Shown: piece after piece, positions 54,905 through 64,000 of the stretch | How positions within the stretch are numbered: position 1 is the first letter of the stretch | Layout of the letters: every line of letters begins with the position of its first letter | DNA from: Macrolepiota albuminosa | Lineage: Eukaryota > Basidiomycota > Agaricomycetes > Agaricales > Agaricaceae | Length of the DNA: 64,000 nt | NCBI GenBank assembly: GCA_027475525.1 | Contig: JAMWFC010000066.1 | Span: forward strand, 413,811 to 477,810 | Reading direction: 5' to 3' | Notes under the pieces: model-generated | The model's input: only the letters and a program-made list of their open reading frames with translations | Database searches by the model: none | Told to the model about the DNA's origin: nothing | Made by a program: the position numbers and the translations under genes

Positions 54905-57900
54905 TCAATTCTTTACGTATCGCTGGACTGTTTGTCTCAATCCAGAAAGGACCTGTTTCAGTCGAACAGGATTTTCAGGCGATACAAGCAGGCCTAACCC
55001 AGCTTTGTACAAAAACACAAAATCGGCTTGGGCTTCAATGGGGAGTCTACCTCTATTTTTCTTCTGCTGGATTTGCATCCGCTCTTTAAATTGCTGTGCG
55101 AAATTCTTGGATACCACATCTGCGCGTTCTACCACAGGCAAAGGTACACCTGCAATGTTGGCAACATGAGTACCAAAGGAAGATGTTGCTGCACCCTCAA
55201 CGAGTTTGAATAAGAATACAAGCTGTTGATCTCGTCAGGGTATGAAAATAGTCGGACAAATTGGAACATACATCACGCTTCTCATCATCAACGAGGGTGG
55301 ACATATGCATTTTCCGAATGTTGGGGTGGTATGTAAAGTCATCAGTGAGTGAACCGTAGTGGGTAGCAAAGAAAGAAAGAGGGAGGGTATGGGTCGCGAG
55401 TTGATGAAGAACAGCTCCAGCAATGGCCATGCCATCCTGACAGAAAACGTAGGTCACAGTATATTCTCAAATAAATCATTGACATACATATGTTGATGTC
55501 CCTCTGCCAAGCTCTGGGACAAAGAATACTGTGTCAGGACTGATTATTATCAAGATGCCAATTTTTTTTACCATCCAAGATAACGAGCGACTTAGGTGTT
55601 GCATCGCGGAGAATTTTGCAGCTACATCAACGCATACGAAAAATGGCCGATAAAAAGGGTGTAAAAGCATACCACTCGTCCAGTTCTACTTTGAAAGTGC
55701 TAGCATTTGAGAACATGTTGTCATAAGCACCCATGCGAGTGATGATCGAGTCAACTGGGCACAACCTGAAAAGCAATCAGACGATGGGGTATCAGTTTAC
55801 TCAACACCTCACCGTGCTTTAGACGCAGGCACGAGCATGCCCAACTGAGCCATGATCTAGAAGAACCCATAAGGCGACTTACTAGCGCGAGAATGCAGGA
55901 AACATAAACATACAACGCCGATAGCAGTCATACGCATGAGGGTCGATTTTCCTCTGAAGCTCGTTAGTCAGAGTAATAGGACAGCTACGAGGAAAGAAAA
56001 ACTCCTACGCCATGTTGGGGCCTGAAAATATCGATCAACCCCAGCAAACCAAGTTGATAATAACTACTCACCAGTCAGCAGCACAATCTTTCCCAAGTCG
56101 CCACCTAGCTTGACATCATTAGGTATAAAGGACTTCGAACTCGTCAAAGCCAGTGTTGGATGTCTCAATTCCTCGAAATCTATCAATGCAGAGTCGTCTT
56201 CAACAAACTTGGGTCGGCACACAGGTTCACCGATAGCAACAGACGACTTTGCCAAACTGAACAAACAATCCAATTCAGCAAAAGCCCTGATAGTCCGCAG
56301 CCACAGCGAGCGGTCCTCATCAAACTCTGCAAATAACCTAGATTTGAAGGCTTTGATAGCGGTATTGCGATTTTCGCGTGCTTCTTTGAGTTGTCGTACT
56401 TTTGATTGAAGAGATCGGATGACCCAACGTGATTTGGCCTGCGAGGGAAGCAATAAGAAACCGATGATATAACGATCATGAATACACACCTTGGTAGAAG
56501 AACTCTTGGTCCAATCATCTGGTATTCCTCTCTGACCAGCTGATGTCTCGACAAGGTATATTTCCTTAGAAATGATTGACAACCTCGAGAAAAGGATACA
56601 GCCAAATATAAAGTCATACCTTGTTGCCCTGCGCACTGTGCCAGTAGGATAGTGGGAAACTAACACCATATCAACAAAGAACGAACGAACGAACAAAGAT
56701 TGGATGAATATACCCAAGCCTTTTCTCCATTTTCTGGAGGTCATTATCCAACTCCTCTTCCAAACCTGCAATCTCGGCCATGACCTCGTCATAAGCCTTA
56801 TCTTTACCTTCTCTTGGTATGAGTTGATCATCTGACAAATTAGGTCAATTTGAAGCAACTGGTGGATGAAAGGCAGAGAGTACCTTTGTCAGACGACGGC
56901 TTGACATATAAACTCTCGATATTCTTAATATGGGGCAACAAATCTGGCGCACTTCGAAGCAAACCAAAAATCGTATTTGAATCGAAAGACTGTGATGTAT
57001 CCGCCAGGCGGCTCAAGCCCATGCTGAGCTTTTTGAAGGCCTACATAATCGATTTCAGACCAACGAGAAGGATTATGGAAGACAAGTATACTTACAGCAA
57101 GGACCTTCAGGAAATCTTTCATTTTACAGTTCTTTGCATGGATACGCGAAACGATACGCTCAAGGTCCGGCATTCCTTTTGCAAGCTCTGCGAACTCGGC
57201 TTCAAAAGTCTGGTGGTCGATGAGGTCTTGCACTGCATCGAGCCTTTTGGAGAGGTCGGTTCTTCCCTCTTAAAGTTTTGGAGCAATTACCTTGCATCAA
57301 TGTCACAAATCCGGCGTAGAGGCATACAAAGCCAAATTCGGAAGAGCCGTTTGCCTTGATTGGGTATCAGCAGACGCAGGTCAAGGATTGGCCAGGAGTA
57401 GACGTGCCAAACGGTGTAATACATCTATTGAGCAACTTCAAAAGCGAGCCTTCCTCAGTTCCTTCATTGTTCAGCAAAACCTGACAAGACCAGGTTTAAT
57501 AAGCTTGAATTCCGTCACCCACACCTTACCTCGATGTGAGCCAAGGTCTGCCCATCTAAGGTCAAACCCTGTCCTTTCTTCATAGGATCATAAATATTGA
57601 AGTTTTTCATGCTCAAAATATCTTTGTCGATGTTTAGTTGTCGAAGGTACCTGGAGTATAACACATTAGTAGGGAGGGATTATAGGAGCCCACACAGAAA
57701 CCAACCAGATCATAGATCCTAGGGCCTTGATAGCGTTGTGCGACGCAGCCATAGCTCTGATAGGTTCCGGTATGCAGGAAGGTAGAGCGTTTTCTTCGTC
57801 CTCGTCGACCATCGTAGCATCACCTTCATCAGAGTACATCATCCTCAGTTGCTGCAAGGTTTCATCGTAACTAAATCCCTCGACAGTACGCATCCAAGTC

Positions 57901-60258
57901 CATAGACACGCCGCTGGGAGAATGGCTTTGAGTAGACGGGTGGTGACCACTGATAGGTTGCCCTACAATGCTGTCGGTCCACATTGACACAGGAAAGTTC
58001 AAGATACGTGCCTTCACAATCAGTAGTTCCTTAGGCCGCAATTGTCGTATCAAGGTCTCCAGCTTGGTGCAACACACATCATCTTCAAAAGCGCTCAAAT
58101 CGAATTGCGACGTCGAGCAATCCAGAACACACACGCCAAATTTGTTGTTATCATTCGATTCTTCCTCGTAGATAGAGATACAGTGTCCTGCTTGTTCGTC
58201 TGTTAGGAGCTCGGCGTCGACGAGGGTACCATTCGTGTAAACTTTGTTGAGTTCACTAAAATAGCCGGATCAGAAAAAGTTACGGAGTTTCTATTTGCCC
58301 AATCTCTTGCCGTCTGACGATTTTCTCTTTATTCTTGTCTTTGCTAATCTTCCCTTGAGATTTGTCGGCAGCCATGCGCATCTCCGCTCCGAGCGCTGTT
58401 TCTGCTTGATCGACCCGCCCGACCTTGTATCCTGCAAGATGAGTATGAGTATCATTAAGAGTGACGTTGGTTGACATTGACCTTTCCCGAGGAATTTCCT
58501 GTAAGACCATAATGCATCAATAACAAAAACCCATAACCTGACGAGGTAACTTACGCAGCCCAAAAGTTGAACGACATTTCCGGAACACCGACCTGTTATC
58601 ATGAGATGAAACTCTCAACTGACGGGAATAAGAAAGTGACCATAGACATCTTCACTCGCGATGTGAGTTTGAGGTCGAATTCTTGATGTCCAATCCTTGC
58701 ATCGTCTTCGTACAACTATTGTTTCCAATTTTAAGGGGAAAATGTATGTAAGAGACATGGGACTTACTTCTAAGAATTTTCTGAAGGATTTTCGTTGCTA
58801 TCAATGAGTGGATTTTTCGAGCGAGTGAAAAGACGCGTACCCTTTCTGAAAGAATAGGATCTAAACGCAGTGGTGAGTCGTGGCATAAACAGAGTTACAA
58901 ATATCTCACTGTATCGTAATGATTTTGCTTAATCTATCCTGTTGTAAGTTTTCGGACTTGTATGAGTGGTGGCGGATACTGACCTCCCAGAACTATATGA
59001 AATGGTTAAAACGGAAATGATCAACAGTAATTTTGGAAGCTCGCCTGTTTCTCAAACGGCGTGAACTCTGCCCAAGCTGATTTGGGTATCCAGATCGTTC
59101 GAGGGTCATAATCAGGCTCTCCAGGTCGACGGCCTTCCTTCTATTAGATCAACATTTCAGTAAACAGCGGAATTCGTAAAAATATATACTGGCATCTTTA
59201 ATATCTTCCAAGAACGAATAAGGAGTCTCTGCAGCCTTCTTCTCGTGCTTCTTTCCCTGTTCCCGACGCTCCGCAGCAGTGAGGAACAGCCCTGAAGCGC
59301 CGCCATTTGATGCAGCAAAAGTTTGCTTTTCGGAAGGAGCCTTTGTTGTTGATGACCTAGATTTTGACTTGGATTTAACATTGCTATTGTTGTCTTCAAA
59401 TTCGTCTTCGGAGGACACAGCAGAACGTCTGGAGGAGACAGATGAGCGTGACGCTGAAGATTTGACGGACTTCGCATCGCCATCCGAGTCTGAAGGAACA
59501 ATAAAATCGTCGTCGTCGGACGCAAACGAGCGCGACTTGCGTACTGGAGGAGAATCAGCGACTATTGGATAGCATATATGTAGATTCACCTTTCTTCACA
59601 GGTGATTTTCTGAAATTGGTCAATCTTTGAGAGAGAGATGTAATCGGGCCAGGCTCCACGTCGTCTTCATCATCATCAACCGGAATAGCCTTGACGATGC
59701 GCTGTTTTTTGGCAGCTGCTAAGCCATGAAATCAGTAACAAGCGCAACTATCGTTTTTAGTAATCCAACCTTTCTGGACGGGTGAAGAATCAGGTTGAGA
59801 TGACTTGCGCTGCCTGCTCGATGAATTGTCGTTTTCTTCATCAGAATCCATCAATACCATTTTCCGTTTTTGTTGTCTCTGCTGAATAGTTGATCGTGAA
59901 CAGAGTAAGTTATTGATAGAAGTACCATCTTTTGCACAGGACGAGAATTATCCTCGTCCGATGCCAGCATGTCGACGTCAATTGGGTCACTTGTTGGTGG
60001 GGTGCTGTGGCCGCGCGACTTGGTAGAACGGGTCACGGCAGAGGAATGTAAGGCATGAGTATTAGACAATTTCGATGCGGGTGTCTTGGGTTCTTGAGAT
60101 GAAGACTGCGATATTAACGCGTCGTCAGAAGACGCGAGCACGGGCATCATGTCCTTGGCTTCGGATTTTGTTGCATTTGATGTTCCATTCGAACCATTGG
60201 AAAACCATGACATAAGACTCTTTTGCTTGGGCTCCGCGTTGACCTTCTTAGGCGCCAT
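54905..60258 (-). CDS. MSH6: DNA mismatch-repair protein MSH6
   Basis: A complete gene of roughly twenty exons. The start MAPKK at 60258 precedes a PCNA-binding PIP box, QKSLMSWF. The disordered acidic N-terminus (for example 59149-59589) leads to YDPRTIWIPKSAWAEFTPFE. The mismatch-binding domain follows, with IKQNHYDT, a Phe-x-Glu segment FLELYEDDARIGHQEFD and VGVPEMSFNFWAA. Lever and clamp regions come next. The ATPase has Walker A GPNMAGKST assembled over two introns near 55960-56070, ILDELGRGTSTYDG over two introns near 55500-55590, and SFFATHYGSLTDDF. MSH6 pairs with MSH2 (MutS-alpha) and recognises base mismatches and small loops in the nucleus. Exons checked keep phase, so it looks functional. 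Confidence 0.95.
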
Positions 60259-60366
60259 GGCAGGAGGCAAGGACGGCCACAAAGAAGTGATACTTAAAAG
60301 ACGCGTTGGTCCTTGTTTGACATCAAAAACGCTTGCCAACAATGTCAAAATATTGCATTTTTGACC
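60259..60366. promoter_or_regulatory. bidirectional promoter between MSH6 and EFM7-like gene
   Basis: Only 108 bp separate the two start codons, which point away from each other. It must hold both core promoters and 5' leaders. No clear TATA box; an ACGCGTT motif near 60299 resembles an MCB cell-cycle element (ACGCGT), which would suit an S-phase repair gene. Confidence 0.6.
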
Positions 60367-61431
60367 ATGAACGGAGACGACTCTGAAGTTATTTTAAACG
60401 AGTCTCTTGCCTTCCTAGGAGAACAACCTGTTATAGATGACAACATCGTACATTATGGGCCTCTGACTCTTCAAATAGCGCAGAAAGTAAGTTTGCCCAC
60501 TATAGAGTTTCTGATTCCAGCTGAAGCCCCATGAAATTGTAGCAAGGCAAAGTGCGGTTGCCATTCATACCCGACAAATCATCACCTTAACACAATATAA
60601 GGCCAATACACTCCTAGCAGATCATCTCTTCTCGCCTGCGTTATATCTTGCCGAGAGAATCGAGAGAGGACTCTTTCCTGTTCAAAGTAGCTCAACAGGT
60701 CTGTGATGTCGGATTATTGAAAACTTACATTTTTCAGATATTTCGCAGTCATCGAACTTGGTGCCGGTACCGGCCTGCCTTCGCTCCTTTTGGCGACGAC
60801 CCCTGATCACCCAGCACTTGTTGTGGTCACCGATTATCCCGATGAAAATATCCTCGGTAATCTGGAGAAGAACTTGGAAAGAAACAGACCAAACTTTCAA
60901 CTTACGTGCCGTGTCGAATGTGCAGGATATGAATGGGGGACAGATGCAGATCTTTTACTGTGAGTTTTTGCTCGAGTTCTATTACACTCGACATACTTGA
61001 TCTCAATCCATCAGTAAGTTACTGCAAGACCCTTTAACGAGTCAGACTTCGCGACAGGGATATGACATCGTAATCTTGTCTGATCTTCTTCATTTTCATG
61101 CATCGCATGATGCCTTGATCTCATCGATACAAACCCTTCTTACACATTCTGAAGATTCACGAGTGCATATCTCGGTAAATCACCCTCTATTCATGTCGTA
61201 CATCTACTGATAGCGGCGGTCTGAAAGGTCGGGAAATATACGCATGCGAACGTTTGCGATGACTTCTTGCGCAAAGGTCGGGAGGCTGGTCTTGTATTCG
61301 AAGAGGTGCTCTCCAGTCCCGAAGAAGCAGGTTGGAAGGGCACTATGAAAGTTGGAAATCTCGATCAGGAAGCGTTGGCCGTACGGAAGGCTAGCTGTTA
61401 CTACTGGGTTGGCAGGTGGGCCAATGTATAG
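60367..61431 (+). CDS. EFM7/NNT1-like protein methyltransferase
   Basis: Five exons, 60367-60486, 60521-60698, 60749-60959, 61015-61174 and 61228-61431, keep phase and give 290 residues. SAM-binding motif I is VIELGAGTGLPSLLLATTP, followed by VVVTDYPDENILGNLEKN, the acidic-loop signature of the EFM7 group of seven-beta-strand methyltransferases. YDIVILSDLLHFHASHDAL is motif IV/post-II. The family methylates elongation factor 1A in yeast; it was once annotated as a nicotinamide methyltransferase. The first intron would be only 34 nt, unusually short. The gene shares a 108-bp promoter with MSH6. Confidence 0.85.
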
Positions 61432-61850
61432 CTGACTTAATATGACGAGGGATTTCATTAAAGCTGGTCAATGCATATGGGCTGAACTATCTGGTAACGT
61501 CATGTCAGTGTTAACATTATCGCGCAACGAGCCTTCTTGTCTTCGACCGTGTCTCAAGGACCCGCATGTCTGTCGTACTAACCATCTATGAAGTGAGCTC
61601 CAAGACACATTCACCTCAGCAAGTCATTGTTTCCTTACTAGCAATGCTGATTACATCGCTTCACTTGTTTAATACAGGAAAGGACCAAGTTCTATCACTA
61701 TTGAATTGACTGTGTCTGAGGAACCATAAGATGGTGACCGAAAAACTTGATACGTCTTCTGTGTTCAGGGTAACCTGTCCCTTTCTGTGTGACCTGTCCC
61801 TTACGTGAAAAGCTACAGAATACGTCATGAAATGTGAGGAACATCCTTGC
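61432..61850. other. convergent intergenic region
   Basis: Lies between the 3' ends of the methyltransferase gene and the GID9-like gene; no supported gene. Confidence 0.4.
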
Positions 61851-63213
61851 CTATGATATAAAGACCTTTTTAAGTGCAGACAGCTCGCAAACCATTCCAG
61901 AACGGGGACAAGTAACTACTCCGCCATTCTTGGCTGCCATCTCTTCAAGGGCCTGAAGTGAGGTAGAAATTAGAAGGCATTGAAGAACCAAACACTCGAG
62001 CATACTTCTCTGGAATATACGTATCCGTTCGGAAAGGCCATGGGTGGATTATCTTCATCCATGATCTTACCACTTATGCTGCAAACAATTGTGGAGTTCG
62101 CGTGATGATTGTAAGGAACTTCCTGAGCGAGTTGGCCCAACTCAAGTCCCTGTGTTCCAGAACCCGCCTCAGCATCGCAAACGGGACAGTCCACATTCTT
62201 AGTGGATGGATCAAGACAAGCTGGTAGTTTCAGTGACGCAGACCCAGCGTCCGAACCGAGGTGAAGTGGGGGCTCAGTGGGAAGAGTATTGAGAGAATAT
62301 ATTGCTGTACGGAAAGTTTGAATGAGATCATTCCACCGAGAAGGATCGTAAAGCCGCTGTGATGACAAGGTGGACTCTTGATTACTACAACAGGGAGACG
62401 TGCGTACGTACTTTGTATAGCGCACAAGTGGTGTTGGAAGAAAAAGCTAGTAGTGCGGAGGCGGTGCGGATCTGTTGTAGGTGTGTTTCGTGCCAGAAAG
62501 TTAGATGTTTCTTGGCGTATGCAATCGCTTCGTGAGATTTCCCTGCTCTTGATAGCTCTATGAATTCCTGTAATCGAAGGTCGAATTCGAGCGGACTCTT
62601 CCACGAACACTCAATCACGAGTACTCAGGAAAAGGTCGTTGATAAATCGTACCTTTATCTTTCGAAGGGCAACCTCGTTCTCGTTACACCATGCCAACGC
62701 TTCCGTACAGCTATGCTGTAGTAGTGCGTTCTCAATTCGGCGGATATCCATAAAGAGATCGATATCTACGAGAGTGTAAGGTGATGAAAGTGTGGTCGCG
62801 TGATACATGCTTACGCACTGCCAAATTCTTCACATACCTCAATGTTTTTGTCCTCTGCAACTCTTCTAGCAGTCCTTTCCATTCCCGACCGAAGACACCA
62901 GTCGACCAACCATCGATCTAGCCTTGTGTCGGCTCACCTTCCATATTCAGATCCCCCTGAGTTTCGATCACCGTGATGTATGCGTTCTCGCATTACGAAC
63001 GTCTTGAGTTGGCTTTCCTGCCGCTTCCTGAAGATCAGAAAGCTTTCCGACGAGGCTTAACCGTCAGCGTTTCCTGAAAGGTCATATACTACGCTACCAC
63101 CTGACGTATTCTTGCTTTGACCAATATTGCGCTGTTTGTTATGTCAGTTCGGACTATATACTCAAAGAACTTGGCGGATTCGTTGAAAAAATACTCCAGA
63201 GGTATCTCTGGCA
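61851..63213 (-). CDS. GID9/FYV10 (MAEA)-like E3 ligase subunit, 5' half disturbed
   Basis: The C-terminal exons are sound. Exon 62006 upward contains RLYDPSRWNDLIQTFRTAIY, NVDCPVCDAEAG and CSISGKIMDEDNPPMAFPNGYVYSRE. It joins (intron 61953-62005) to ALEEMAAKNGGVVTCPRSG and stops at 61851. Upstream is a CTLH part (SPLEFDLRLQEFIELSRAGK) and DIDLFMDIRRIENALLQHSC. In yeast this subunit pairs with Gid2 in the GID ubiquitin ligase that degrades gluconeogenic enzymes. Further 5' the family pattern continues (GKLSDLQEAAGKPTQ, VMRERIHH, TRLDRWLVDWCLRSG). There I see a TGA where Trp is expected (about 62946), a phase change near 62995 and a poor fit at the next intron. The start codon is not located. 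Confidence 0.75.
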
Positions 63214-63887
63214 CTATGCCAACCCGTTAAAACGAACGTTTCAGAAGTGTCGTGAAACCTATTTTATATCATACCTAGTGGACAGTTAAAAGCTACACCA
63301 GAGGCTGTAAGTAAGGTCTAATTAAATGAGCGATGAACAGATACTCACAGCCTTAGAGTTTGCCACCTATGATGGAAAATTACTGAAGGCCGGAGTACGC
63401 GTCGACGCGAATGTAAAAGTACTGATCGTATGACCTTCAATCTAGTTGACCGAACTAGTCCATTCTGACAACAATTTTCAACTGATTCTATCCCCTATCG
63501 AAAATGTCATCACCTTGGAATGTTTCGTAGCGGTTTGCGGCTGCAAGTCAGTTACCAGAGCCCAGTCACTCTGCGTAACGCGTCACAAGAATCAAGATAT
63601 AAGGTCCTTCTTTAATGGGACAGGCGCCTAGCCTACTATGTTACTATATCTACCTGCGCTAAACAATAGCTATGGTCGCTTCCACTGGGAGGCTCCACGA
63701 TAGACCTAATGTGACTATTATACATATTTGAAAGGGCAAGTGGTCGCATCGTTCCTGCCACGTGCTTATTTTTTGAGTCGTTCTCCCTTAATTTGTACCA
63801 CCATCATCTCGATATGTTTGGCTCTGTCTTGAGGAACTAATTGAAACTTTATGACAGTACTAATTCAATCCATATTACTTCATATAC
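63214..63887. other. intergenic region
   Basis: Divergent space between the GID9-like and RAD51-paralogue-like genes. Short frames only. Confidence 0.35.
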
Positions 63888-64000
63888 ATGACATCGAGAC
63901 CGATATCTTCTCTTCAACTTCCTCAATTTGCTCTTGCGCAATTGACAAGCGCAGGCTACACAACAGTCCAAGATCTACACGACATCTCAGCTGAAACACT
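63888..64000 (+). CDS. RAD51-paralogue-like gene, N-terminus only
   Basis: Starts ATG at 63888 and stays open to the window edge (37 codons). The peptide SLQLPQFALAQLTSAGYTT followed by VQDLHDISAETL has the form of the helix-hairpin-helix N-terminal domain of RAD51-type proteins, particularly RAD51C (a short lead, then L..AG..T..DL....P..L). The recombinase core would lie outside the window, so identification rests on this short piece only. Confidence 0.4.
   Translation, partial: MTSRPISSLQLPQFALAQLTSAGYTTVQDLHDISAET

Overview
The window is nuclear DNA of a filamentous basidiomycete, most likely an Agaricomycete. The evidence is the many short (about 45-57 nt) GT-AG introns in every host gene, a fungal-specific FunK1 kinase, chromodomain Ty3/gypsy and Ty1/copia retrotransposons, and CpG decay in the repeats. 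No species can be named from sequence alone.

Layout. 1-8126: a relatively young Ty3/gypsy chromovirus on the minus strand; its 3' LTR lies off the left edge. 8127-9534: old CpG-poor DNA with a MITE. 9540-20371: an old plus-strand chromovirus with both LTRs and a 5-bp target duplication, split by a minus-strand Ty1/copia element (14216-19274) that has its own LTRs and target duplication. 20.9-22.2 kb: a truncated importin-13/Kap122-like pseudogene. 22.5-25.7 kb: an intact seven-exon FunK1 kinase gene. 26.15-33.6 kb: a second CpG-poor relic island holding a KilA-N/APSES-like gene remnant, a LINE fragment, a 5' fragment of the first gypsy family, SINE-like units and diverged repeats. 33.6-35.5 kb and 50.0-52.0 kb: two inverted copies of a roughly 1.9-kb unit, each with the same three-exon gene of unknown function. 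35.5-45.8 kb: almost gene-free. 45.85-46.83 kb: a proline/acid-rich protein of regulator type, 3' end unresolved. 48.1-49.0 kb: a CFA20-domain (CFAP20/DUF667) gene. 49.2-49.5 kb: a small secreted protein. 53.0-53.7 kb: a GPI-anchor-type surface protein. 54.0-54.2 kb: a second MITE of the same type. 54.9-60.26 kb: MSH6, divergent from an EFM7-like methyltransferase (60.37-61.43 kb). 61.85-63.2 kb: a GID9/FYV10-like gene with lesions in its 5' half. 63.89 kb to the edge: the start of a RAD51-paralogue-like gene.

The strongest unexpected signal is technical. Ten exact direct duplications all have a period of exactly 77 bp, in transposon and non-transposon DNA alike. Uncollapsed k-mer overlaps between contigs explain this better than biology, and several of the apparent frameshifts in the retroelements are created by them. 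The strongest biological signals are the inverted gene pair, the CFA20 gene in what looks like a non-flagellated fungus, the one-sided decay of the older gypsy element's LTRs, and the lesions in the GID9-like gene. I did not find a convincing new multi-gene system.
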